IMG/VR virus record: IMGVR_UViG_3300017528_000567 | Coordinates: 186,001 to 250,000 of that record | Strand: one strand, 5' to 3' | Source: a virus | DNA: 64,000 nucleotides | Shown here: piece after piece, positions 24,933 to 34,224 of the stretch | Numbering within the stretch: the stretch's first letter is position 1 | How the letters are laid out: the number at the start of each line of letters is the position of its first letter | Translations under genes and position numbers: made by a program | The notes under the pieces: generated by a model | The model's input: only the letters and a program-made list of their open reading frames with translations | The model's database searches: none | Told to the model about the DNA's origin: nothing

Positions 24933-25004
24933 TACGGGGTGAGGGATTCGAACCCCCGGCCAGTTGCTTGTAGGGCAACCACTCTACCGCTGAGTTAACC
25001 CCGC
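24933..25004 (-). tRNA. tRNA-Val (anticodon TAC)
   Basis: Acceptor GCGGGGT/ACCCCGT; anticodon arm GTTGC-CCTACAA-GCAAC. Overlaps the end of the next gene by 10 bases. Confidence 0.9.
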
Positions 25005-25318
25005 GTACCGAAATCTTGCCTTTGCTCCGCAGCTACTCGCAACGCCTGGACGTCGCGCGCCGAAAGCCAGCCCTCGAAAACCAGGTCCCGCTCCTCTTGA
25101 GTGAGCTCAAAACCCGGGCACCCGGCCTTGGTCAACGTGCCCTCCACACCCCCGCAGCGCCCGCAGATCCATAGATTGCAGAGACGGCAGTCTCCACAAT
25201 CTTTAGGGCAACGAGCTCTAAAGTGTACATAGGCGACCTTGACTGATATTTCACGACATCCCCGAGCAACTTCCCGCATCCTGCGTGGCTGGGGGGCCGC
25301 GTGAGTGTCTCTATTCAT
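24995..25318 (-). CDS. Cysteine-rich small protein
   Basis: A 107-residue protein with seven cysteines in CPKDCGDCRLC, ICGRCGG and AGCPGF, consistent with one or two zinc sites. The C-terminal 40 residues are helical and acidic (LTQEERDLVFEGWLSARDV). Its last codons overlap the 5' end of tRNA-Val. Function unknown. Confidence 0.6.
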   Translation of the reverse strand: MNRDTHAAPQPRRMREVARGCREISVKVAYVHFRARCPKDCGDCRLCNLWICGRCGGVEGTLTKAGCPGFELTQEERDLVFEGWLSARDVQALRVAAEQRQDFGTRG

Positions 25319-25473
25319 AGAGCAGATGCTACCCGTACAACCGCTCCATGCAACCTTCTGCAGAACCCTTTTTAAGTGGTCTCAAGATCTTGGTAACACA
25401 AGGTGATCCAAGTACCAGCTTACCCCTAACGCCACATGACTCCTGCCAATCGGCCATTCCTAAGAACCGTCAC

Positions 25474-26019
25474 TCATGCGCGCAACACAACAAATGGCTG
25501 TCTGACTCCCCCTGAGAACTTCTCTGCTACTGCCAATGCCTGCCTAACGCGCTTCTCGGGATCGATGACTGAAGATGCCTCAAGAGCTCCCAAGGCATAA
25601 CAGTCACCGCACCCTATGGCGGCGTAGTCAGCGATAGCCTCGCCGACCTGAAAATCCGAGTCGACCTCAAAGATGCGCCCCCGAAAGCCGACCAAGAAGT
25701 GCCCACCACGCTCGACGTTGCTGTCAACCTGGGAGAAACCACCCTTCTTGAGCGTTCGCCGCACCGCATCCACGAAGCTCGTACACATGTATCGGAACGG
25801 GTCCGTGCCTTGCTTCATCGGAGGTGGTTGAAACTTGAACCGCAGCAGCTGACCCATCCGAAAGCTGCTCGTGTAGCCAATCAAGCACTCCCCATTCCTA
25901 AATACCTTAGGGTCCTTCCGGACCGTGACATCCAGGTGGGAGACACCGGCTGAATCACCGCCCATCACCACTTGGTGGCGCGAGTCTCTCTTGACCTTGA
26001 GCGCTACGATGCAGGTCAC
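25474..26019 (-). CDS. Ntn hydrolase of the proteasome-beta-like type
   Basis: I choose GTG 26019 so that threonine follows the initiator (M-TCIVALK) and can be the N-terminal nucleophile. The product is 181 residues. The family residues line up: Thr1, an aspartate in VVMGGDSAG near Asp17 of proteasome beta, and the lysine in RKDPKVF at the Lys33 position. The later segment VERGGHFLVGFRGRIFEVD and the glycine-rich YAAIGCGDCYALGA fit too. Related phage and bacterial proteins are annotated as Ntn hydrolases of unknown substrate. A longer TTG start at 26049 would bury the threonine. No HslU/Mpa-type ATPase is seen in the window. Confidence 0.75.
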   Translation of the reverse strand: MTCIVALKVKRDSRHQVVMGGDSAGVSHLDVTVRKDPKVFRNGECLIGYTSSFRMGQLLRFKFQPPPMKQGTDPFRYMCTSFVDAVRRTLKKGGFSQVDSNVERGGHFLVGFRGRIFEVDSDFQVGEAIADYAAIGCGDCYALGALEASSVIDPEKRVRQALAVAEKFSGGVRQPFVVLRA

Positions 26020-26081
26020 CCCAACCAGTACACCGAGCTGGTGGGGCAACCGCTTTCGTACACCGAGGGGACGCGATCGAA

Positions 26082-28040
26082 TCAGACGGGTGGGGACCCT
26101 ACGTCACTCGTACGATCACTGGACGCGAATTGGCGCCTGATCACCCTCACGAAGTCTTCCAAGTTCACGGGCTTCGTCAGGTAGTCCAAGAATCCTGCAC
26201 GCAAACCGCGCTGCTTGTCCTGCTCCGAGGCTGCCGCCGACACCGCGATCACCGGCACGTGTTGCGTCTTCGGGTCATTGCGAAGTTCGCGTAGCGCATC
26301 AAACCCTGACATTCCCGGCAGGTTGATGTCCATGACGATCACATCCAACCTGTGAGCCCGTGCCAGCTGCAAACCGAGCTCGCCGGTGGTCGCGCTCATC
26401 AACGAGACGTCCTCGAGAAGACTGGCGACGATATCTTGCATGAACGCGAGGTTGTCTGGACTGTCTTCTACGTACAAAACGGTCCGACGCACTTGCTGCT
26501 GCTTGGTGCGCACAGCCGGTAGGTCCACCCAGAACTCCGAGCCCTCACCGAGCACACTGCGGAACCCCACATCGCCGTGCATAAGCTGAGCAAGGCGCTT
26601 CGTGATGAACAGACCGACGCCCGTACCTTCGATTGGCCCGAGCTCCTGTCCAGCGCGTTGAAATGCCTGGAAGAGCTTGCCTTGCTTGTCGAGCGGGATT
26701 CCGATGCCCGTATCCGACACCGTCAACCGAACGTGGTTCGCATCCACAACCGAGAGGTGCAGCCCAACTTTGCCCCCAGGCCGATTGTACTTGATCGCGT
26801 TCGTAGCGAAGTTCATCAAGATCTGCGTAAACCGCAGACGATCGGCGGCTATCAGCGGCAGCTCCGCGGCTGGCGGCTCCAACGTAATTTCAACCTCTGA
26901 GCGCACCGCGAGCGGCTCAAGGGTGGGCAGCACTTGCACAAGGACCTCATACGCATTCGTCGGCTCGATGGAGACGGTCACACCGCCCGAATCGATCTGC
27001 GACAAGTTCAGGATGTCCTCGATCAAGCACCGCAAGTGCTCGCCGCTGGTCAAGATCCGAGCGACTCGTTCCCGCTGTAGGCCGGACAGCGGCTGCTTCT
27101 GGTCGAGCTGCATCAGTTGTGCGAACCCCAGGATGACACTCAGCGGCGTGCGTAGCTCGTGGCTAATCAACGAGAAAAACTCGCTCCTTGCCCTGCTAGC
27201 CACGTCAGCACGCAGCTCCTCCGCACGCTTGCTATCGCTCAGATTCAAAACAAAGCGCAGCCCCTTATCCGGGTTGTTGTCAAAAGTGGTTCCGCCGACC
27301 AAAATCGGAATACGTCGGCCATCCTTGTTTAGGAGTTCTTTCTCGTAGGGATGAACCACTTTCGTAGCCCGACTCTGCTCCAGCGCACGTGCGTCTAGCT
27401 CCCACCACTCCGGTGGCGTGACTTGATCCCACCGCACTTGTTGGGTGGCCAGTTCGGCCGCGGAGTAACCGATCATATCCAAGAACGCCGTATTGGCGTC
27501 CAGTATCCACCCCTCATAGTCAGTCGTGACAATGCCGATAATCCCGGAGCTGACGAGGCCTTGGAGGAGCAATTCGCCCTTGCGGAGCGCAGCGTCTATG
27601 CGTATGTGCGCCTCTCGGAGCTGCTCGGCACGCTTGCGATCGCTCAGATCGAGTACGAAGCAGATGCCCTCACTTCCGTCGCTCACGGAACCGCCAAGCA
27701 AGATGGGGATTCGGCGACCGCCCTTATGGATGAGTTCGCTCTCATACGGAGGCCCCTCTTTCGCCCCCTCCGCCTCTTGCGACAACAACCCCAAAGGGGT
27801 GAGTTGGTCCCAGCGGACTTGTCCAGACAACAATTCTTCTTGCGAGTAACCAGTCATCTCCAAGAAGGCCGCATTCGCGTCCAGGAGGATCCCACGGCCG
27901 TCAACCGTAACGAGGCCAAGACCTCCAGAGTCGAAAAATCTCTGAAGCCGCGCCTCACTCTTGCTGAGTGCCGCTCCTACGCGTTTGCATTCAACGAGCT
28001 CGGAACGCAGTTCGTCTTCAACGGGGTAGTCAGCGCCCAT
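26082..28040 (-). CDS. Hybrid histidine kinase with two PAS domains
   Basis: A 652-residue protein. Two PAS domains (about 28-140 and 160-275), then HisKA with FFSLISHELRTPL and the phospho-acceptor histidine near residue 297. HATPase_c follows with NFATNAIKYNRPG, DTGIGIP and GTGVGLFITKR. A C-terminal receiver (about 520-640) has the phosphoacceptor aspartate in VIVMDINLPG and the lysine in DYLTKPVN. No transmembrane segment, so it is a cytoplasmic sensor. Signals for such PAS proteins include redox, light or ligands; none is identified. The gene has the same codon style as its neighbours. A kinase of this kind is very unusual in a phage. Confidence 0.92.
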   Translation of the reverse strand: MGADYPVEDELRSELVECKRVGAALSKSEARLQRFFDSGGLGLVTVDGRGILLDANAAFLEMTGYSQEELLSGQVRWDQLTPLGLLSQEAEGAKEGPPYESELIHKGGRRIPILLGGSVSDGSEGICFVLDLSDRKRAEQLREAHIRIDAALRKGELLLQGLVSSGIIGIVTTDYEGWILDANTAFLDMIGYSAAELATQQVRWDQVTPPEWWELDARALEQSRATKVVHPYEKELLNKDGRRIPILVGGTTFDNNPDKGLRFVLNLSDSKRAEELRADVASRARSEFFSLISHELRTPLSVILGFAQLMQLDQKQPLSGLQRERVARILTSGEHLRCLIEDILNLSQIDSGGVTVSIEPTNAYEVLVQVLPTLEPLAVRSEVEITLEPPAAELPLIAADRLRFTQILMNFATNAIKYNRPGGKVGLHLSVVDANHVRLTVSDTGIGIPLDKQGKLFQAFQRAGQELGPIEGTGVGLFITKRLAQLMHGDVGFRSVLGEGSEFWVDLPAVRTKQQQVRRTVLYVEDSPDNLAFMQDIVASLLEDVSLMSATTGELGLQLARAHRLDVIVMDINLPGMSGFDALRELRNDPKTQHVPVIAVSAAASEQDKQRGLRAGFLDYLTKPVNLEDFVRVIRRQFASSDRTSDVGSPPV

Positions 28041-28198
28041 ACGCGATGTTTTAGCCGCCCTCCCATGGCCACGTCCAGTACGTGAGGCAATTGGCGCACG
28101 ACTGCCTCAGTTGGGCATCGGATCGAATGGCTCTAGCGCCGTTGCGATTGTATCGAGCCTCGATACAGATGAGCAGCTAAGCCGTCTGCGATCTCAAC

Positions 28199-31100
28199 TC
28201 ATTCGGTCACGGGACGCGAAGCGAATTGGCGCCTGATCACACTCACGAACTCCTCAACAATCAATGGCTTCGTGAGGTACGCCACAAAGCCAGCCCGCAC
28301 TCCTCGCTGTTTATCGCGCTCCGATACAGCTGCCGAAATCGCAATCACCGGCACATGTTGCGTCTTTGGGTCATTACGAAGTTCGTAGAGCGCCTCAAGC
28401 CCCGACATTCCCGGCAGGTTGATATCCATGAGTATCACATCCAACCTGTGAGCCCGAGCGATCTCGAGGCCAAGCTCACCGGTCGTCGCAGTCAGCAACG
28501 CAACATCTTCAAAAAAGTTGCTTACCAAGTCCTGCATGAGCACGAGATTGGCAGGGTTATCCTCCACATAAAGGATGCGCCGTGCGTTCACCGACGCAAC
28601 TTTTGACTGCAGTGGGCGGTCCTGTAAGCGACTTCGGTCGTCAGGAGACGCGATCGGGATGTCAACCCAAAACTCCGAGCCCTCACCGAGCACACTGCGA
28701 AAGCCCACCTCGCCGTGCATGAGTTGCACCAACCGTTTTGCAACGAACAGACCGACGCCCGTGCCTTCGATCACTCCCGCTTCCTGTCCAGCGCGTTGGA
28801 AGGCTTGGAAGAGTTTGTCTTGCTTATCTTTCGGAATACCGCAGCCCGTATCCGATACGGCGAGTCGCACGTGGTTCGCATCCACAACCGAGAGGTGCAG
28901 CCCGACTTTGCCCCCAGGCCGATTGTACTTGATCGCGTTCGTAGCGAAGTTCATCACGATTTGATTAAGGCGTGTGCGGTCGGCAGCCACCAACGGCAAC
29001 TTCTCGGGAGCGGGTTCCAGAGTGATCGTGATGTCGGACTGAGCTGCCAACGGCTCAAGCGTAGGCATCAGCTCTTCCATGGCATCGTACGCGCTCGTCG
29101 GTTCGATAGACATCGACATGCCCCCCGATTCGATCCGCGACAAGTCCAAAATGTCCTCGATCAAGCGCAGCAAGTGCTCGCCGCCTTTGAGCACGTGTTG
29201 AGCTCGCTCGCGTTGGCGTTCAGGCAGCGGCGTCTTCCTGTCTTGCAACAAGAGCTGGGTGAACCCCAGGATGGAATTGAGCGGCGTACGCAGCTCGTGG
29301 CTCACTAGCGAGAGAAACTCGCTCTTGGCTCTGCTTGAAGCTTCGGCGATGGCGTGCGCCTCACGCAGTTCCTCGGCTCGCTTGCGATCACTCAGGTCCA
29401 ATACAAAGCAGATACCCTCGTCGCCGGTGCCATCGCGCAGAGCGCCACCCATCAAGACCGGGATCCGGTGGCCGTCCTTGTGGACGAATTCTTGCTCGTA
29501 CACGGGAATCACTCCCGTGCGCCGACACTGCTCCGCCACAAGAGCGCCTTGCTCCCAATACTCCGGAGGCGTGAAGTCACGCCAGCTGAGTTGTCCGGAG
29601 GCCAGTTCCTCGCGCGAGTATCCGATCATCTCCGCGAACGAAGCATTGGCATCCAAGATCGTCCCTTCATAGTTGCCCGTGACAACGCCGAAAATCCCAG
29701 ACTCAACCAGTCTTTGGAAGCGGGACTCACTATGGCGCAGCGCGGTTTCTACACGTAGGCGTTCGGCTGTTTCAGCTTCAGCAACTGCATGCGCCCCGCG
29801 CAACTGCTCTGCCCGCTTGCGATCGGTCAGATCCAGCACAAAGCAGATGCCCTCGCTCCCAGCGTCGTCAGTCAGGGCAGAGCCGATCAGGACGGAGATT
29901 CGGCGGCCGTCTTTATGGATAAATTCTTTCTCGTACGCCGGATGCGATCTCGTACTGGAGGCCCGAGACAGCTTAATCACACTCGCATCTAGCTCCCGAT
30001 ACTCTCTGGGTGTGAGGTCGTCCCAGCGCATTTGTCCGGAGGCCAAATCGTCTCGCGAGAAACCGAGCAGATTCAGAAACGCATCATTGGCATCCAGGAT
30101 GTCTCCTTGCGTGCCCGCCGTGAAAATGCCGATGATCCCGCTGGCACCGAGCCTTTCGAAACGCGCCTCACTCTGGTGGAGCGCAGCTTCGATGCGCTTA
30201 AACCCAGTTAGGTCCAGCACGAAGCATGTGCCCTGTGCAGCGTCCTCGATCTGAGCCCCACCGATCAAAACGGGTACTCGGTGGCCGTCTTTGTGTAGAT
30301 ATTCCTTCTCGTACACGGGAATCACACCCGTGCTCTGACATCGCTCCACCATCAGCGCATCTTGCGCCCGCAACTCCTGTGGCGTGATTTGATCCCAGCG
30401 TATCTGGCCAGAGGTGTAATCCTCTCGCGAGTAACCAAGCATATCCAGGAACGCCCCATTAACATCCAGGATGTTCCCCTTGAGGTCGCCCGTAATGATC
30501 CCGATGATCCCGGACTCGGCGAGTCTTTGAAAACGCCGTTCACTCTTGCGTAGCTCGAGCTCGGCGCGCTTACGTTCGGCCTCCACACGCTTGCGGTCGC
30601 TCAGGTCCAAGACGAAACAAACACCCTCATCGGGGTCGTCGTCGATCTGGGCACCGCCAATCAAGACAGGGACTCGGCTGCCGTCCTTGTGGAAGTACTC
30701 TTTCTCGTACACGGGAGCCACTCTCGTGTCCCGACAGGCCGCCGTCACACGCGCATCCTGCTCCCAGAACTCCGGAGGCGTGAGTCGATCCCAACGGAGC
30801 GATCCAGAGGCCACATCCTCTCGCGAATAGCCGAGCATCTCCAAGAATGCGGCGTTGGCTTCCACGATTGTGCCGTCATATCCGGCGGTGATAATCCCGA
30901 TGACTCCGGCCTCAGCCAGTCTGTGGAAGCGCGACTCGCTCCTACGGAGCGCAGTTTCGGTCCGCTTGTGCTCCCTCAGGTCGAGAACACAGCTGATAGC
31001 CTCGCGCCCCTGCCCAGGCTCATCAAGCACCGCAGAACCAATCAGAACTGGGACTCGGCTGCCGTCCTTGTGGAAGTACTCTTTCTCGTACCCGTGAAGT

Positions 31101-31891
31101 ACTCCCGTGCGCTCTAATTGTTCGCGCGCACGATCGTCTCTCTCCCAATACTCCGGAGGCGTGAGCCGCCTCCCGCCAAGTCGGCAGAATTCCTCCCGCG
31201 AGTAACCCAGCATCGTCACGAACGCCTCATTGACATCCACGATGTTCCGATCCAGGTCGGCCGACACGATGCCAAGAATCCCCGCATCGGCCAGTCGCTT
31301 GAAGCGTCTTTTACTCTTGACGAGCTCCGCTTCTACGCGCTGACGTTCAGCGATTTCTGCCTCAGCAATCGCTTGCGCCTTCTTGACCTCCTCAGCGCGC
31401 TTCTGACCACTCAGGTCCAGGACAATGCAGATGGCTTCGTCCGCGGTACTGTCGAGATGGGCACCACCGATCAATACTGGGATTCGCCGGCCGTCTTTAT
31501 GTACGAGTTCTTTCTCGTACGGGAGGACCACGCCTGTGCCCCGGCCGTCCGCCTTCACCCTCATGTCCCGGTCCAATAACTCCGGAGGAGTCAGCCGGTC
31601 CCAACGGATTTTCCGCGAGATCAGTTCGTCTCGCGAGTAACCAACCATACCCAGAAAAGCGGCATTCGCCTCTAGGATGGTCATTTGAGAGTTGGTCGTG
31701 AAAATGCCGATGAGCCCGGTATCGGCGAGGCGCTGGAACCGCAACTCGCTCTTACGGAGCGCTGCTTCTACGCGCTCGCGTTCGGCGATTTCGGCCTGCA
31801 GAGCGGCCTCCAGTCGTTTACACTCGAGGGTCTGTGCCGTCAATCGTGACAGCTCTAGTTGAGGGTCGCAGGCCCCTGGTTCAGTACCCAT
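28199..31891 (-). CDS. Hybrid histidine kinase with six PAS domains
   Basis: Start chosen at ATG 31891 (MGTEPGACDPQLE), parallel to the short kinase; a GTG at 31960 is possible. The product is about 1230 residues. Six PAS repeats of about 125 residues precede the kinase; each begins like RFQRL or RFKRLA and ends in VLDLSxxKR. After them come HisKA (FLSLVSHELRTPLN), HATPase_c (NFATNAIKYNRPG, DTGCGIP, GTGVGLFVAKR) and a receiver (VILMDINLPG, AYLTKPL). The repeats differ enough to have diverged after duplication. Its paralogue lies next to it, 158 bases away. Function in the infection is unknown. Confidence 0.92.
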   Translation of the reverse strand: MGTEPGACDPQLELSRLTAQTLECKRLEAALQAEIAERERVEAALRKSELRFQRLADTGLIGIFTTNSQMTILEANAAFLGMVGYSRDELISRKIRWDRLTPPELLDRDMRVKADGRGTGVVLPYEKELVHKDGRRIPVLIGGAHLDSTADEAICIVLDLSGQKRAEEVKKAQAIAEAEIAERQRVEAELVKSKRRFKRLADAGILGIVSADLDRNIVDVNEAFVTMLGYSREEFCRLGGRRLTPPEYWERDDRAREQLERTGVLHGYEKEYFHKDGSRVPVLIGSAVLDEPGQGREAISCVLDLREHKRTETALRRSESRFHRLAEAGVIGIITAGYDGTIVEANAAFLEMLGYSREDVASGSLRWDRLTPPEFWEQDARVTAACRDTRVAPVYEKEYFHKDGSRVPVLIGGAQIDDDPDEGVCFVLDLSDRKRVEAERKRAELELRKSERRFQRLAESGIIGIITGDLKGNILDVNGAFLDMLGYSREDYTSGQIRWDQITPQELRAQDALMVERCQSTGVIPVYEKEYLHKDGHRVPVLIGGAQIEDAAQGTCFVLDLTGFKRIEAALHQSEARFERLGASGIIGIFTAGTQGDILDANDAFLNLLGFSRDDLASGQMRWDDLTPREYRELDASVIKLSRASSTRSHPAYEKEFIHKDGRRISVLIGSALTDDAGSEGICFVLDLTDRKRAEQLRGAHAVAEAETAERLRVETALRHSESRFQRLVESGIFGVVTGNYEGTILDANASFAEMIGYSREELASGQLSWRDFTPPEYWEQGALVAEQCRRTGVIPVYEQEFVHKDGHRIPVLMGGALRDGTGDEGICFVLDLSDRKRAEELREAHAIAEASSRAKSEFLSLVSHELRTPLNSILGFTQLLLQDRKTPLPERQRERAQHVLKGGEHLLRLIEDILDLSRIESGGMSMSIEPTSAYDAMEELMPTLEPLAAQSDITITLEPAPEKLPLVAADRTRLNQIVMNFATNAIKYNRPGGKVGLHLSVVDANHVRLAVSDTGCGIPKDKQDKLFQAFQRAGQEAGVIEGTGVGLFVAKRLVQLMHGEVGFRSVLGEGSEFWVDIPIASPDDRSRLQDRPLQSKVASVNARRILYVEDNPANLVLMQDLVSNFFEDVALLTATTGELGLEIARAHRLDVILMDINLPGMSGLEALYELRNDPKTQHVPVIAISAAVSERDKQRGVRAGFVAYLTKPLIVEEFVSVIRRQFASRPVTE

Positions 31892-32067
31892 GTGTCTCTT
31901 TACATGCTCATGACTGCGCTCGTCCAGTGCATGTTTCGATCGGCTTATCAAAAACCACAAGCACTACAGACGCTTGTGGCCGCTGTAGCTAGCCACCGTC
32001 CCGCGACGCACTCATGACACCCAGCGGAGCCGCGGCCCCATTGTTCTTTTTCTGCCGTCTCTGAAGC

Positions 32068-32598
32068 GTGAGCCACTCCGCGCGAAAAGTCTTGGCCAGA
32101 TTTCTTGCTGCCGACCTGCAACCACCGCTAGGCGATCCGGGTGGCCCATGTCAAGTGGTTCGGCGGATTCGAGACGAAGTACTCTCCCCGGCACTACAAA
32201 AGCACCTAATAGACGAGGTCGAACACGGAGACGACCTCTCTAACCCGGAGGCAGCCAAGATCTATCAGCTCGATCGTGAGCCCGGCGCGGGCTTCATCAG
32301 GCAGCTCCTGATTGGCCCCCACGCTCAATACCGAATGGACCTCCGGTCAGTTACGGTCGACGATGTACGGAGCGCATTGGGTATGTTCAACAAACAGCTC
32401 GAAGAGCACCTGACCCGAAACCCCAAGCTGCACACACAGCTCACGACAAAGCTGACGTACGGCGACGAAATTCGTTTTGAGAGCCCCTCCGGCCTCACCG
32501 TGGTTTTCGCCATGAAGAGCGCGGGCGCGATGATCATCACGACATTCTGGGACGGGATCCCGGACCCGCGGATGCCATCGCAAGGTTGCCCGACCTAG
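32068..32598 (+). CDS. Hypothetical protein with RVL/RFL N-terminal motif
   Basis: A 176-residue protein on the plus strand starting at GTG 32068. The N-terminus ARKVLARFLAADLQ resembles the RVAxRF motifs in other genes of the window. The middle has an alpha/beta pattern (VTVDDVRSALGMFNKQLEEH) and the end contains VVFAMKSAGAMIITTFWDG. It is divergent from the large kinase gene with about 107 bases between them, so this gap should hold promoters. The two small genes that follow are on the other strand. Confidence 0.65.
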   Translation: MSHSARKVLARFLAADLQPPLGDPGGPCQVVRRIRDEVLSPALQKHLIDEVEHGDDLSNPEAAKIYQLDREPGAGFIRQLLIGPHAQYRMDLRSVTVDDVRSALGMFNKQLEEHLTRNPKLHTQLTTKLTYGDEIRFESPSGLTVVFAMKSAGAMIITTFWDGIPDPRMPSQGCPT

Positions 32599-32801
32599 CG
32601 CGGCGGCAAGACAATCCGAGCAAGGTGCTTGACCCAGTCCCCCTCGATGCGCTTCTCCACCGCGTCCTTCCGGACCACGATGTCGATCGTATGGGCGTCC
32701 TGGACCCTCGGGTCAGCCCCGAGGCTCCGGACCATGAGCTCGAACAGGTCATCGCCGAGCGCAACGCGCAAGAGATAGATTTGCTGCTCAGTCGCTTCCA
32801 T
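32595..32801 (-). CDS. Small hypothetical protein
   Basis: A 68-residue protein. I chose ATG 32801, two bases after the stop of the 32804 gene, so the two are coupled. The sequence is MEATEQQIYLLRVALGDDLF followed by a helical and basic tail (KRIEGDWVKHLARIVL). It overlaps the plus-strand gene end by 4 bases. No family recognised. Confidence 0.55.
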   Translation of the reverse strand: MEATEQQIYLLRVALGDDLFELMVRSLGADPRVQDAHTIDIVVRKDAVEKRIEGDWVKHLARIVLPPR

Positions 32802-32803
32802 GC

Positions 32804-33274
32804 TCACCGGAGATTGAAGAAGTACAGAAACGCAGCCCACCCCGACTCCAGCAACTGCGGCGCCGTATCCTGCTCCCTGAACTTCCGACCGTGCCGGACC
32901 GCCATCTCCAGCATGAATTTCGCGTGGAAAAATGCCTCGACCATCGGCCGAGCTCGCTCTAGCCAATTCTCGTTATGGCACCACTCGAACGTGTGCCCGA
33001 TGCCCCGCTGATATATCTCGAGAAAGAAGGGATTGAGCGTGGCGTCGGGAGCGAGCGCCTGCAGCGCCTCGACGATCTCTACCGTGTACGGCTGAATCTT
33101 ATAGACCTTGAAGCTCTGGTGGTAGAACCGATACACGTGATCTTCGTAGATCCACCCATCATCGATACGCCTATACAGCTCCTCCAGCTGCGGGAGATGA
33201 TCCCGCAGGCGAAAAAACAGGATGGATTGGGTCGTCGGATTATGAGTAGCGGCTTCTGGCTGGTCCATAGTCAT
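32804..33274 (-). CDS. Phage conserved-type hypothetical protein
   Basis: A 156-residue, largely helical and aromatic protein (ILFFRLRDHLPQLEELYRRI, FYHQSFKVYKIQ, HNENWLERARPMVEAFFHA). The aromatic-rich pattern resembles a hypothetical protein found in phages and environmental bacteria, but I cannot name the family. Starts at ATG 33274. Coupled with the next gene. Confidence 0.65.
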   Translation of the reverse strand: MTMDQPEAATHNPTTQSILFFRLRDHLPQLEELYRRIDDGWIYEDHVYRFYHQSFKVYKIQPYTVEIVEALQALAPDATLNPFFLEIYQRGIGHTFEWCHNENWLERARPMVEAFFHAKFMLEMAVRHGRKFREQDTAPQLLESGWAAFLYFFNLR

Positions 33275-33298
33275 CCGAATGAGCCTTCACTACGTCAG

Positions 33299-33370
33299 AG
33301 CCCAGTGCGGGGCACGATCCCGCATCACCGGGGTACAAATCCGGTGCACTGCCTATTGTGCTAACTGGGC
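33299..33370 (-). tRNA. tRNA-Thr (anticodon TGT)
   Basis: Acceptor GCCCAGT/ACTGGGC; anticodon loop TTTGTAC with stem CCGG/CCGG. Isolated between protein genes. Confidence 0.85.
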
Positions 33371-33378
33371 AAACTTCT

Positions 33379-33750
33379 TCACTCCCCAGAGTCACAGACT
33401 CGGCACCACAAGCCGCATACCCGTCCCATCACTCTATTGTAGAGAGCGTGCTTTGCCGGGTCCAACTCGTTGTCTGTGATGGCTGACTCCAGAAGTGTTG
33501 TCAGCTGCTTCCTGACCCGGTCTAGGCTTGTGTGCTCGGTATCGACAAACACGCCTTGAGGCGTCTGCACGATCGTGAACTCCCCCCATCCGACTCCGCT
33601 CTCAGAGTGCTGCAACACTACGGCAAGCCGTTCGGGCTCGACCTGCCCCCTATATTGCCCGGCCTTGGGGACACCCTCTTTGTAATACGCATGTTGCAGC
33701 CGCGCTCGTGTTGGCAAACCATCCAAGAGTTCTCGAAAGCTTGTCCTCAT
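33379..33750 (-). CDS. Hypothetical protein, tandem paralogue A
   Basis: A 123-residue protein from ATG 33750. It ends CGLWCRVCDSGE, a possible C(x3)CxxC zinc site. It shares its whole layout with the neighbour at 33777-34145: GVGWGEFTI versus GFGFGEITI, QTPQGVF versus QTAQGVF, SAITDNELDPAKHALYN versus SAITDNDQDPEKHALYN. So they are products of a tandem duplication. Function unknown. Confidence 0.65.
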   Translation of the reverse strand: MRTSFRELLDGLPTRARLQHAYYKEGVPKAGQYRGQVEPERLAVVLQHSESGVGWGEFTIVQTPQGVFVDTEHTSLDRVRKQLTTLLESAITDNELDPAKHALYNRVMGRVCGLWCRVCDSGE

Positions 33751-33776
33751 ATCGGCAATCCCTATTTCGTGGTCGT

Positions 33777-34145
33777 TCACTCTTCCGGGAAACAGACGCG
33801 ACACCGCGGGCCGCATCCGCGCTTCATGACTTCATTGTAGAGAGCGTGCTTCTCGGGGTCTTGATCATTGTCCGTGATGGCTGAGTCTACTAGCGCCGCC
33901 AGGTATTTCTTGACCCGCTCTGAGCTCATACACTCCGTGTTGAGAAACACGCCTTGAGCGGTTTGCTTGATCGTGATCTCGCCGAAACCGAAGCCACTCT
34001 CGCTGAACTGGAGCCCGACCACAACCATCTCCGGCGGAGTGTCCCACTCTCGCCCCCCGTCCTTGGGTACGCCCGCCTTGCTATCGGCGTAGCACAACGA
34101 CACATGGGTTGGCAGACCCTTCAGAACCTCTATAAAATCAGGCAT
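33777..34145 (-). CDS. Hypothetical protein, tandem paralogue B
   Basis: A 122-residue protein from ATG 34145, the tandem copy of the gene at 33379-33750. It ends CGPRCRVCFPEE. The core SAITDN segment and the KHALYNEVM part are nearly identical to its sibling, the rest is diverged. It may bind zinc at the C-terminus. A 26-base gap separates the two. Confidence 0.65.
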   Translation of the reverse strand: MPDFIEVLKGLPTHVSLCYADSKAGVPKDGGREWDTPPEMVVVGLQFSESGFGFGEITIKQTAQGVFLNTECMSSERVKKYLAALVDSAITDNDQDPEKHALYNEVMKRGCGPRCRVCFPEE

Positions 34146-34224
34146 GGTCGCTCCGTCGGGTAACGATCCCGCAGCCTTGCCACCTTATGAGAGTGGGGCA
34201 CCCACCATGGGCGCGGAGCGATGG

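Noticed and set aside
26677-27348. Long plus-strand frames across both kinase genes
   Set aside because: They are antisense to strongly conserved kinase domains and have Arg/Ser-rich low-complexity composition, typical of shadow frames in GC-rich DNA.
32586-33011. Plus-strand frame of 141 residues
   Set aside because: Opposite two coupled minus-strand genes with protein-like composition; no conserved pattern in the plus frame.
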